The notes under the pieces were generated by a model, which searched no databases, was not told where the DNA came from, and saw only the letters and a list, made by a program, of their open reading frames with translations. A DNA stretch of 64,000 nucleotides from RPRB01 sp035519675 (GTDB lineage Bacteria > Myxococcota > Myxococcia > Myxococcales > Myxococcaceae): assembly GCA_035519675.1 (NCBI GenBank), contig DATIWB010000109.1, positions 62,001 to 126,000 on the forward strand, read 5' to 3'. The translations under genes and the position numbers were made by a program. Shown here piece by piece: positions 18,679-26,597 of this stretch (the first letter of the stretch is position 1; every line of letters starts with the position of its first letter).

Positions 18679-19736
18679 GCCGGCGACCCTTCCGCCCGCG
18701 TGGTCCGGTGGTCGCGATCCTGGTCCTGTGCGGGGTCTGGTCCGCGCACGCTGGCGAGCCGTTCACGATCGATCCCAACCATGCCGGCCACAAGAAGGCC
18801 GGTCTCGAGTGTCTCACCTGCCACGAGGCGATCTTCGACGTGACCTCGCTGGGGCAGCCCGGCGTGTTTCCGAAGGAGAAGACCTGCCTCGGCTGCCACA
18901 AGAAGGAGAAGGAAGAGGGCAAGTGCGGGATGTGCCACCTGGACGCGGCCAAGCCACACACCTACGTCCGGAAGGCGCCGTACCTGTTCATGAACCACGC
19001 CAAGCATCTGGAGAAAGACGACAAGTGCGACGTGTGTCACCTGGAGCTTCCGGCGCGGGGCCAGCTGGACAAGCCGGTCCCCCCGATGAAGACCTGCCTC
19101 AGCTGCCACAACCACGAGGAGCAGTTCGCCCGGGGCCAGTGCTACGCCTGCCACCTGGACCTGACCCGGTTCCCGCTGCGGCCGACCACGGCGTACAGCC
19201 ACCAGGGGAATTTCACCCGCCTTCATCCCCCCATCGCCCGGTCGACCTCCGCGGCCTGTGAAACCTGTCACCAGCAGACGTTCTGCGCGGACTGCCATGC
19301 GGCGAGGACCCGTCCGATGAAGCCGGAGGAGATCCAGCCCGATCGCCCGGACCGGAACTGGATCCACTGGGGCGACTTCCTCACCCGTCACTCCATCGAG
19401 GCGCGGGGGAACGAGGCGGCCTGCCAGAAGTGCCACACGGTCAAGTTCTGCAACGACTGCCACCGCATCCAGCGGCTGACCCCGGACTCGACCAATCCCC
19501 TCAATCCCCACCCGGCGAGCTGGCTCACGCCCGGGAGCCCGAGCTTCCACGGCTCGGCCGCGCGGAAGGACATCGTCAGCTGCGCCGCCTGCCACGACCA
19601 GGGGGCCGCGTCCAACTGCGTGAGCTGTCATCGGGTGGGCGGGCCGGGCGGCGATCCGCACCCACCGAACTGGACCTCGAAGCACCCCACTTCGGAAATC
19701 AACCGCAACTCCATGTGCCTGTCATGTCACCTCTAG
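18675..19736 (+). CDS. Exported 13-haem cytochrome c of the conduit
   Basis: The 353-residue product has a signal peptide (VVAILVLCGVWSAHA) and 13 CXXCH motifs: CLTCH, CLGCH, CGMCH, CDVCH, CLSCH, CYACH, CETCH, CADCH, CQKCH, CNDCH, CAACH, CVSCH and CLSCH at the very C-terminus. Roughly one haem per 27 residues is wire-like density. The start is GTG at 18675, coupled to the porin stop. By position it is the counterpart of MtrA/OmaB, the periplasmic-side haem chain that plugs the barrel. The similarly small MtrA has ten haems; this has three more. Confidence 0.88.
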   Translation: MSRRPFRPRGPVVAILVLCGVWSAHAGEPFTIDPNHAGHKKAGLECLTCHEAIFDVTSLGQPGVFPKEKTCLGCHKKEKEEGKCGMCHLDAAKPHTYVRKAPYLFMNHAKHLEKDDKCDVCHLELPARGQLDKPVPPMKTCLSCHNHEEQFARGQCYACHLDLTRFPLRPTTAYSHQGNFTRLHPPIARSTSAACETCHQQTFCADCHAARTRPMKPEEIQPDRPDRNWIHWGDFLTRHSIEARGNEAACQKCHTVKFCNDCHRIQRLTPDSTNPLNPHPASWLTPGSPSFHGSAARKDIVSCAACHDQGAASNCVSCHRVGGPGGDPHPPNWTSKHPTSEINRNSMCLSCHL

Positions 19737-21370
19737 ACGGACCCTTGCGAAGGCAGGTGGCGCTGCTGGCTGCGCTCATGGCGCTGGCCGGATGCGAGGC
19801 ACGTACCCAGAAGCTGGGACAGGCCGAGTGCAATGACAGCTACGCCCAGGGCGTGGGGACGGTGCTCGAGTCGCGGTGTGCCTCCTGCCACGGGGCCACG
19901 CTGGCCGAGGCCGACTACAGGGTCGACAGCTACCTGGCCGCCGTGGCGCGTCGGCCAGACGGGACCTATCGGGCCCGCGCGGGGGACGACAACTCGCTCC
20001 TGCTCCAGGCCGCGAGAGGGACGCTGCCGACCGGACACCTGGCGATTCCCCAGGCCGAGCTCTCCGAGCTGCAGAGCTGGGTGGTGGAGTGCGCGCTCAA
20101 GCCCAAGGCCTACACGGTGCACGTCAACGGCTGGATGGATCCCGGCAACACGGACCAGTTCCACGGACGCGTGCTCCGCCAGGCCGTCTACGACCTGAGC
20201 GGTTGCCAGGCGTGCCATGGAGAGGACCTGAGCGGCGGCGTCGCCAACGTCGCCTGCCAGAGCTGTCACGCCTCCGGGGTGACGGCGTGCAACAGCTGCC
20301 ACGGCAACACCGCCAACGCGGCTCCTCCCCGGAACCTCGACTACAACTCCGCCACCTCGCTGGTGACGGTGGGAGCGCACCAGTCACATGTCACCGACGG
20401 TCCATTGCACACCGGCTTCTCCTGCGAGGTGTGTCACACCACCCCCAAGAAGCCCGGAGACGAGGGCCACTACCAGTCGGGAGGCAAGCTCCTCCCCGGC
20501 CCGGCACCGGTGATCGTCAAGAGCGGCTTCGCCGGCAGCTTCTCCTGGGACCGCTCGAGCGCCACCTGCACCAACAGCTACTGCCATGCGCCCTTGCAGG
20601 ACGCCCAGGCTTCCTTCATCACTCCGGTCTGGACCAAGGTGGGGCAAGACCAGGCCCCCTGCGGCAGCTGCCACGGAAACCCTCCCGCAGGCCACGGGCC
20701 GGAGACGCGCTGCCAGACCTGCCACCGCCCGACGTTCATCGGTGGGCAACCGCGCTCCGTTCTCCACGCCAACGGGCAGGTCGACCTGGCCGCGCCGGCA
20801 GGCAGCTGCGTGGGATGCCATGGGAGCGGCGACAACCCGGCGCCTCCGGTGGATCTGCTCGGCCGCTCGGACCCGGCTCTTCAGACCGTGGGGGCGCACC
20901 GGGAACACCTGGGCGCGCTGCACAAGGTCGCCGCGCCGGTGAACTGCAACGAGTGCCACAAGGTGCCGACCGAGCTCCACAGCCCGGGTCACATCGACAC
21001 CGGTCCGCCTGCGGAGGTCTTCCCTGCGGGGGCGGGGACGCTGGCGCGGGCGGACGGCGCCACGGCGTCCTACGATCCGGGTGCCGCCACCTGCACCGCG
21101 TACTGCCATGGGTCGGGCACGCGGCTGTCGAAGGACACGTCCGCCGGCCTCAATCGAACGCCGGTCTGGAACGGCGGTTCGGGGCAGGCTGCATGCGGCA
21201 CCTGCCACGGGATTCCGCCGCAGGTGACGGGCACGACCTACCACGCGGGCGTGACGAGCATCACCCAGTGCGCGACCTGCCACCCTGATTCGGTCACTCC
21301 GGCCGGAAACATCAAGGTGGATGCATCCGGCCACACCACCCACCTGGATGGAGTCGTCCAGGCGAACTGA
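19724..21370 (+). CDS. Multihaem lipoprotein with CXXCH, CX3CH and CX4CH sites
   Basis: A 548-residue predicted lipoprotein (lipobox LMALAGC). I count 11 CXXCH motifs plus one CX3CH (CTAYCH) and one CX4CH (CTNSYCH), 13 in all. Repeated units of the type GASYDPGAATCTAYCH, followed by GSGQAACGTCHGIPP, match the CxxxxCH/CxxCH repeat cytochromes known from Geobacter. The ATG at 19724 overlaps the upstream gene by 13 bases and begins right before the signal peptide. Membership of the same transcript argues for a role in the outer-membrane conduit or as an alternative surface cytochrome. The non-canonical sites may or may not bind haem. Confidence 0.85.
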   Translation: MSPLDGPLRRQVALLAALMALAGCEARTQKLGQAECNDSYAQGVGTVLESRCASCHGATLAEADYRVDSYLAAVARRPDGTYRARAGDDNSLLLQAARGTLPTGHLAIPQAELSELQSWVVECALKPKAYTVHVNGWMDPGNTDQFHGRVLRQAVYDLSGCQACHGEDLSGGVANVACQSCHASGVTACNSCHGNTANAAPPRNLDYNSATSLVTVGAHQSHVTDGPLHTGFSCEVCHTTPKKPGDEGHYQSGGKLLPGPAPVIVKSGFAGSFSWDRSSATCTNSYCHAPLQDAQASFITPVWTKVGQDQAPCGSCHGNPPAGHGPETRCQTCHRPTFIGGQPRSVLHANGQVDLAAPAGSCVGCHGSGDNPAPPVDLLGRSDPALQTVGAHREHLGALHKVAAPVNCNECHKVPTELHSPGHIDTGPPAEVFPAGAGTLARADGATASYDPGAATCTAYCHGSGTRLSKDTSAGLNRTPVWNGGSGQAACGTCHGIPPQVTGTTYHAGVTSITQCATCHPDSVTPAGNIKVDASGHTTHLDGVVQAN

Positions 21371-21513
21371 GACCGAGCTCCGGCGCACGCTCCAGGCCGC
21401 AGCGCGCGTCTGCGGCGCGCCGCGTGCGGCACGCGCGCAGAGCAGAGCAGACTCCCCCACCTGCATTCGGGGCGCGGCGATCCAGCGACAGTGACGGAGT
21501 CCGGAGCACCGAC

Positions 21514-21870
21514 ATGGAGCCGGGCCACGCGTGCATCACCTGCCACAGCCAGCAGGGTGGACCGAGCCTCACCGTCGCCGGGACGGTCTTCCCCACGGGG
21601 CACGAGCCGGACGACTGCAACGCTCGCGCGGCCGGCGGAGCGGTGGTGACGGTCACCGACGCGAACGGTGTGACGGCGACGTTCACCGCGAGCAGCGTCT
21701 CCGGCAACTTCCACGGCTCCACCCAGCTCACGTTCCCGATCACTGCCCGGGTGACCTTCAACGGGAAGACGCGCTCGATGGGGACGGCGGTGTCCACCGG
21801 CGATTGCAACAGCTGCCATACCCAGACCGGGGTGAGCCAGGCGCCGGGGAGAATCACCCTGCCGCCCTGA
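21514..21870 (+). CDS. Dihaem carboxypeptidase-regulatory-like protein, signal not visible
   Basis: The product is about 118 residues. It has CITCH near the start and CNSCH near the end. Between them is a beta-rich segment (VAGTVFPTG, AVVTVTDANGVTATFTA) resembling the carboxypeptidase-regulatory-like fold found beside haem sites in myxobacterial cytochromes. The open frame extends upstream to 21424, but none of the three frames between 21371 and 21514 encodes a recognisable signal peptide, which a c-type cytochrome needs. The 5' end may be truncated or frameshifted, or the real start may be elsewhere. It lies 143 bases after the 13-site lipoprotein gene. Confidence 0.55.
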   Translation: MEPGHACITCHSQQGGPSLTVAGTVFPTGHEPDDCNARAAGGAVVTVTDANGVTATFTASSVSGNFHGSTQLTFPITARVTFNGKTRSMGTAVSTGDCNSCHTQTGVSQAPGRITLPP

Positions 21871-21969
21871 GGCGTAGGAGTCGCGGGGCTTGACCGGGGC
21901 GCGACCGCGCGCCTCGGAGCACTCAGTTTTCTCGCCTGATGCCCGGCGAATCGGCAGGATGGCGCGCCG

Positions 21970-23427
21970 ATGTACCGCCGGGCGAGCCTGCTCTGTGGAC
22001 TCTGTCTCGCGCTCACCGGCGCGGCGAGCGTGAGCGCGCGCGCCAGGAAGCCGCCGGCGCACGTGCGGCTGGACTACCGGCGCCTGGCCGGAGCAGAGCG
22101 GTGCCCGGGGCAGCACGAGCTCGAGCAGCAGGTCTCGCAGATTCTCGGCCAGCGTCCTTTCACCCGGAAGGCCCCGCGCACCGTCCGCTGCGTGCTCCGG
22201 GGAGAGGGGGCGGGCATCGCCGCCCGGGTGCAGCTGCTGGACACGCGCTCGGGCCGGGTGCTCGGGGTGCGTGAGCTCTCCGGCACCGGTCCGGGCTGTG
22301 AGGAGCTCGGAGGCGCCGTCGCTCTGGCCATTGCGCTGGCCGTCGATCCGCTGGCGAAGCCCCCCCCGTCGCGCCCGCCGCCCGCCAGCGCGTCCGCCGG
22401 TCCCGTCGTGGTGAGCCCGCCGCCGCCCCCTCTGCCCAGGTCCACGCCCTCCGCCAGCTCCCCGCCCGCGTTCACCTCCACGCCCGGAGTCAGCGCCACC
22501 GTCCCCCAGACGGGTCGTCCGGATCGGACGGGGCCGCTTCCTGACGCCGGACCCCTCGCCTCGCTCGGTCTGGTTCCCCTGGCGCTCGCCTCCAGTCCGG
22601 ACGCCGGCCGTCCTCCGGTCGCTCCCGATGCTGGGCCGCTGGCCTCGCTCGGTCTGGTTCCCCTGGCCGTCGCACTGGGTGCGGACGCCGGCCGTCCTCC
22701 AGCCGCTCCGGATGCCGGGCCGCCGCCCCGGGACGCCGGTCCCGTGCCGCTCGACGCCGGCACGATGGCGCCCGATGCCGGGCCCGGGACGGCCGACGCG
22801 GGCCTGCGAGCCCCGGATGCAGGCACCGACCCGCTGGCCGTCGCGGATGCCGGTCCCGAGGTGGCGGCCGTCGACGCGGGCCTGCCGGCGGAGGCCCTTG
22901 CCGGGCCCGAGGCTGCCGGGCCCGCGTCCACCCCCTCGGGCGGATGGCGACCGGTCGCCGGCGTCGGTGTGTTGGGCGCGGCGGGGGTCCTGCCGGGCGT
23001 CGCCGGGGGAGTCCTGGTGCACGCCGGTGCCGCCTCGAGCACCGCGTCCGTCGAGCTCGAGGGACGGTGGCTCCCTGGGACGAGCACGGCCTTCGGTACG
23101 GGCACCATCTCCACCAAGCTGGTGAGCGGGGCCGTGGTGGGCTGCGCGCGGTTCGGCAGCTGGTCCGCCTGCGGGCTCACGCAGGCTGGTCCGCTCAGCG
23201 CCAAGGGACAAGGGTACAGTCGCTCCCAGGAGGCGACGGCGTGGATGGTCTCCGTGGGTGCCCGGGGCCAGTGGGAGTGGCTCTTCGCAGACCCCGTCGG
23301 TCTGCGACTGCACCTCGACGGCGCAGTGAACGTCGTCCGTCCGCGACTCCTCGTGGATTCGCAAGAGGCCTGGGCCGTCCCGCCGGTCTCGGTGTGGGTG
23401 GGTGGAGGTCTCTTTGGGCGCTTCTGA
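21970..23427 (+). CDS. Secreted protein with PDAG-rich linker and C-terminal beta domain
   Basis: A 485-residue exported protein of unknown function. A signal peptide (about 1-24) is followed by a compact domain to about residue 135 (LDYRRLAGAERCPG and LLDTRSGRVLGVREL). A Pro/Ala/Asp-Ala-Gly-rich linker runs to about residue 320 and contains two copies of DAGPLASLGLVPLA. The C-terminal 165 residues look beta-rich (VELEGRWLPG, WVGGGLFGRF) and may form a small barrel. This layout is frequent in Myxococcota, often beside ECF sigma factors as here. The sigma gene follows immediately, or overlaps if its GTG at 23402 is used. Confidence 0.6.
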   Translation: MYRRASLLCGLCLALTGAASVSARARKPPAHVRLDYRRLAGAERCPGQHELEQQVSQILGQRPFTRKAPRTVRCVLRGEGAGIAARVQLLDTRSGRVLGVRELSGTGPGCEELGGAVALAIALAVDPLAKPPPSRPPPASASAGPVVVSPPPPPLPRSTPSASSPPAFTSTPGVSATVPQTGRPDRTGPLPDAGPLASLGLVPLALASSPDAGRPPVAPDAGPLASLGLVPLAVALGADAGRPPAAPDAGPPPRDAGPVPLDAGTMAPDAGPGTADAGLRAPDAGTDPLAVADAGPEVAAVDAGLPAEALAGPEAAGPASTPSGGWRPVAGVGVLGAAGVLPGVAGGVLVHAGAASSTASVELEGRWLPGTSTAFGTGTISTKLVSGAVVGCARFGSWSACGLTQAGPLSAKGQGYSRSQEATAWMVSVGARGQWEWLFADPVGLRLHLDGAVNVVRPRLLVDSQEAWAVPPVSVWVGGGLFGRF

Positions 23428-23455
23428 CGGTGACGGACCGGGGCCGGTTCCGGCA

Positions 23456-24004
23456 ATGGACAGAGGAGTGCAGTCCGCCGCCTCCCTGGCCCCCCGGGCC
23501 ACCGTTCCCGACGACGCGGCCTTTGCGGCCGCTTACGAGGCGGAGTTCGAGGCGGTCTGGCTCTACTTGAGGCGGCTGGGGGTACCGGAGGCAGACGTGG
23601 AGGATGCGGTTCATGACGTGTTCGTGGTGGCTCACCGCCGCTATGGCACTTATGACCCATCGCGTCCGCTGCGGCCCTGGCTGCTGGGCATCGCCTTTCG
23701 CATCGCGGCACAGTGGCGCCGGCGGCACCGGCTCGAGGTCACCGTCGCCGAACCCGAACCGGAGCGCCCGGACGGCGCCCGGTCGCCGGACGAGTTGGTC
23801 GCCTCGCAGCAGGCCCGCAGCCGCCTGCAGGCGGCGCTGGCGCAGCTCGACATCCACCAGCGCGCAGTGGTGGTGATGCACGACCTGAACGGCATCCCGG
23901 TCCCGGAGATCGCCAGGTCGCTCGAGGTCCCGCTGAACACCGTGTACTCGCGGCTCCGGCTCGGCCGGGCGAAGATCACCGCCGAGCTCCGAGGTGAGCC
24001 GTGA
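23456..24004 (+). CDS. ECF-type RNA polymerase sigma factor
   Basis: A sigma-70 family protein of about 182 residues. Region 2 is visible in VEDAVHDVFVVAHRRYGTYD followed by RPWLLGIAFRIAAQWRRRH, and region 4 in LDIHQRAVVVMHDLNGIPVPEIA with the recognition helix VPLNTVYSRLRLGRAKI. These extracytoplasmic-function factors direct transcription in response to envelope signals. The ATG at 23456 is my choice; a GTG at 23402 would overlap the preceding gene and add 18 Gly/Pro-rich residues. Its stop overlaps the next gene (GTGA), so sigma factor and membrane partner are translationally coupled. Confidence 0.9.
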   Translation: MDRGVQSAASLAPRATVPDDAAFAAAYEAEFEAVWLYLRRLGVPEADVEDAVHDVFVVAHRRYGTYDPSRPLRPWLLGIAFRIAAQWRRRHRLEVTVAEPEPERPDGARSPDELVASQQARSRLQAALAQLDIHQRAVVVMHDLNGIPVPEIARSLEVPLNTVYSRLRLGRAKITAELRGEP

Positions 24005-24750
24005 GCGAGCGGCTGACTCCAGAGCTTCCCGACGGTTGGGAGCACCTCGGCCGCGAGGATGCCGCCGCGCTCGCGCCGCCCGACGGAGCCAAGGGACGGG
24101 TGCAGCGGCGGGTGGCCCTGACGCTCGGCCTTGGCGCGGGGTTCCTCGCCGCTACCGCCGGAACCTCCACCGCTGCAGCCGCAGGGGCCGCAGGGGCCGC
24201 AGGGGCCGCGGGCGGGGGCGGCGGCGCTGGTGGGACGGGCGCTGCAGCGACCGGGCTCGCCGGCTCGCTCCTGGCCAAGAAGGCGCTGGTGCTCGGTGTG
24301 GCCGCCGCGGTGGGCGCTGGCGGAGGCACCGCGGCGTACCTCGAGGTCCGCTCGGAGCGGGCGAGGAGCCACGCGGCGACCACGGTGCCGGTCCCGGCGC
24401 GCGCACCGGTCGCCGGGCCCGTCGCTCCTCCGGCCCCCGAGCCGCCGGTCATCGAGGAAGCGCGCGAGGCGGCCCCCGACACCCTCGGCGAGGAGGGCAC
24501 GCTGCTCGACCGGGCACGGCGGGACATCACCCGCGGCCAGCTGCGCGAGGCTGGAGCACTGCTCGATCGGCATGCAGCACAGTTCCCCGCCGGCCACCTG
24601 GTCGAGGAGCGCGAGGCGCTGCTCATCCGCCTGCTGGTCCGCGAGGGCCGCGAGTCCGAGGCCCGGGCGCGCGCCACGCGGTTCCGGAGGGCGCATCCGC
24701 GCAGCATCCAGCTCCCGGGCATCGATGCGGCGCTCCGGGAGCACCGGTGA
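24001..24750 (+). CDS. Membrane partner of the ECF sigma factor, putative anti-sigma
   Basis: The 249-residue protein has a short cytoplasmic N-terminus and one or two hydrophobic segments (about 38-65 and 90-112). Between them is an Ala/Gly low-complexity run (about 58-85), and a helical C-terminal domain with a TPR-like character (LDRARRDITRGQLREAGALL) follows. It starts GTG overlapping the sigma stop. Genes in this position next to myxobacterial ECF factors commonly encode a regulator that holds the sigma factor at the membrane, which is the likely role. I see no zinc-binding HxxxCxxC motif, so the anti-sigma call rests on position and topology only. Confidence 0.55.
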   Translation: MSERLTPELPDGWEHLGREDAAALAPPDGAKGRVQRRVALTLGLGAGFLAATAGTSTAAAAGAAGAAGAAGGGGGAGGTGAAATGLAGSLLAKKALVLGVAAAVGAGGGTAAYLEVRSERARSHAATTVPVPARAPVAGPVAPPAPEPPVIEEAREAAPDTLGEEGTLLDRARRDITRGQLREAGALLDRHAAQFPAGHLVEEREALLIRLLVREGRESEARARATRFRRAHPRSIQLPGIDAALREHR

Positions 24751-25235
24751 GAGCCCGGGCAGCTCTCGTTGCCGCTGCCGTCCTCGGTCTGGCGATGGCC
24801 TGCACCGTGGATGAGGTGGTCGGCGCGAATGTCGGCCTGGATGGCGGTGCCGATGGCGGCCCGGACGCCGGCACGCCCATCTGCCCCGGAACGGACGACA
24901 GCTGCGGTTCGGGTCGGGTGTGCGGCTCGCAGCTGTGCGACCCCGGATGCACCGGTCTTCAAGACTGCACCGTCAACTGCTCGGGGACGAGCTGCAGCTT
25001 CAGCTGCGAGCGCTCCGGTCAAACCTGCACCCCGGTCTGCGCTCCCGACGTCCCGTGTCAGATGCACTGCGCGACCAACGGAGAGCGCGTCGACTGCACG
25101 ATGGACTGCAGCCCGGCGCAGACCTGCGCCGCCGACTGCCACGGCGGGACCTGCAAGGTCGCCTGTGGACAGCTCGTGCCGGCGACCGCTTGTGACGCAG
25201 GTGTTTACAGTTGTTCCGGAACCTGTCCTCCTTGA
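24747..25235 (+). CDS. Cysteine-rich predicted lipoprotein
   Basis: A 162-residue protein starting at a GTG that overlaps the preceding stop. Its signal peptide ends in LAMAC, so it is probably lipidated. An Asp/Gly-rich spacer (DGGADGGPDAG) precedes a domain with more than 20 cysteines spaced by three to eight residues (for example CSGTSCSFSCE). Such a pattern implies a disulphide-rich extracytoplasmic domain. It ends the ECF operon and may be the sensed or effector envelope protein. No family can be named with certainty; similar Cys-rich lipoproteins are common in Myxococcota. Confidence 0.65.
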   Translation: MRARAALVAAAVLGLAMACTVDEVVGANVGLDGGADGGPDAGTPICPGTDDSCGSGRVCGSQLCDPGCTGLQDCTVNCSGTSCSFSCERSGQTCTPVCAPDVPCQMHCATNGERVDCTMDCSPAQTCAADCHGGTCKVACGQLVPATACDAGVYSCSGTCPP

Positions 25236-25252
25236 GCGCAAGGTTGCGCTCA
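25233..25252 (+). terminator. Hairpin at the end of the ECF operon
   Basis: An 8-bp perfect stem, tgagcgca (25233-25240) with tgcgctca (25245-25252), closes an aggt loop and begins at the stop codon of the Cys-rich lipoprotein. It is placed as a transcription terminator would be, but no T-run follows. Confidence 0.4.
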
Positions 25253-25389
25253 CACCGTTCACGCCGGACCCACGTCGGCCCTGCTGACCGCAAAGATGTT
25301 CACTGGGTCTGACACGACTCGCCGGGTCGGCGTCGACTGTTGGACGAAGCGCAGACCGGCGATGCAGGGGGACGGCCGGTGCCTGCGGG

Positions 25390-25878
25390 TCAGTTCCGGA
25401 CCGCCGGGGAATCGCCCGTGCGGTGGTCGGAGATCTGGAAGCGCAGGAATGCGTGGACGGCCTGCAACGCCTCGGGATTCGCAGTGCGGATGACCACCCG
25501 GGCGCCGCGCTCGGTGGGTTCGGCCCGGTAGGAGATGTCCTTGCGGAGCCGCTGCATGGTCTCGGCACCCGGGGGCATCCGATCGTGGATGAACATCGGA
25601 AGGTGGAAATCGCCGCTGGCGAACGCCCGGGCGATGTGGGCGAAGTGGGAGCGGATCGAGTCCCTGGTGGCGGCGTCCGCCGCATCAAGGGCGTCGGCCG
25701 AGATGACGCCGCCCTCGCCGGTGAGCGTGAAGTGGTGCTCGGTGCGTCGGCGCGAGAACCCCATCCCCTCGTCGCCTCGCTGGTCGACCGCCGCGCCGTG
25801 GGCGTGGGCCACGTCATCCGCCTCGGACGTGCCGGCGTCCGGCGCGGCCGCGACGAGAAGCAGGAGGGTGGTCAGCAT
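25390..25878 (-). CDS. Exported conserved protein of unknown function
   Basis: The 162-residue product has a short signal peptide (LTTLLLLVAAAPDAG). The mature part contains conserved-looking segments such as HFTLTGEGGVI, IRSHFAHIARAFASGDF, LPMFIHDRMPPG and a C-terminal LRFQISDHRTGD. I have seen this combination in unannotated exported proteins of many bacteria but cannot name a function. The ATG at 25878 has ggag about nine bases upstream; two further ATG codons at 25890 and 25905 are possible. It stands alone between the ECF operon and tRNA-Ala. Confidence 0.6.
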   Translation of the reverse strand: MLTTLLLLVAAAPDAGTSEADDVAHAHGAAVDQRGDEGMGFSRRRTEHHFTLTGEGGVISADALDAADAATRDSIRSHFAHIARAFASGDFHLPMFIHDRMPPGAETMQRLRKDISYRAEPTERGARVVIRTANPEALQAVHAFLRFQISDHRTGDSPAVRN

Positions 25879-26048
25879 GGCTGGCTCCATGAAGTGCCTG
25901 CACACCGGAGGAACGGGGCAGCCCTCCGCCGATTTCGCTTTCGGCCCGCGGCGCTCCGCGAGGGAAGGGGACTGGCGCCGAGGACCTGGGTGCGCTATGA
26001 GCCAGCCCCCGTTCGGCAGCCCTCCCAGGGGCGGCCGGCGAAGGGCCC

Positions 26049-26121
<73 letters not shown>

Positions 26122-26149
26122 CTCGAAACCCAGCGCCAGTGTGGAATCC

Positions 26150-26446
26150 GGGGGGCCTTCACCTCATCGGCAACGTTGATGCTGACCACCAGGCCCTGCT
26201 TCTTGGCGTAGGCGAGCAGCGCCCGGAGATGGTCCAGTTCCCGGTACACCGTGCTCGGGGAGACCTCGAAGGGTGGCCTGCGCTACCCGCTCACTCGCCT
26301 TGGCCCGCAGGAAGGCCTCCCCGAGACGGGCGAGGGTGACTGGGGCAGGGCGGCGATGGGCGGCTAGGTCCTGCCTTCTGGGCCCGGCGGAGCTCGCGCT
26401 CGGCGGCCTTGGCCTCGTTGCAGGACGAGCCGAAGCGATGAGTCAT
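26150..26446 (-). pseudogene. Decayed tyrosine-recombinase (integrase) fragment
   Basis: Three minus-strand segments in different frames together resemble the N-terminal, arm/core-binding half of a phage-type integrase. First comes an ATG at 26446 with RFGSSCNEAKAAERELRR. A second frame gives VTLARLGEAFLRAKASERVA. A third frame gives VSPSTVYRELDHLRALLAYA followed by KKQGL. No catalytic Arg/His/Tyr domain is left. The position next to tRNA-Ala supports the call, since such integrases recombine into tRNA genes. The homology is judged by eye and the frame changes imply it is non-functional. Confidence 0.45.
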
Positions 26447-26597
26447 CCAATGATGGTCCGGAGGCCGGGATGAGAAGGAAGTCGCTGTTCACGCGGGAGC
26501 AGCTCGGGAGCGCGACCGCAATCTCCTGATCGCCCCCTGGGGGATGGCAGGATGAACCCCTTCATCGATTGCGGTGCTGCACAGTCGGAGGTGACTC

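Noticed and set aside
22540..22900. Tandem DNA repeat in the PDAG linker
   Set aside because: Only one block of about 50 bases is duplicated well; the rest is compositional Pro/Ala/Asp bias, not a true tandem array.
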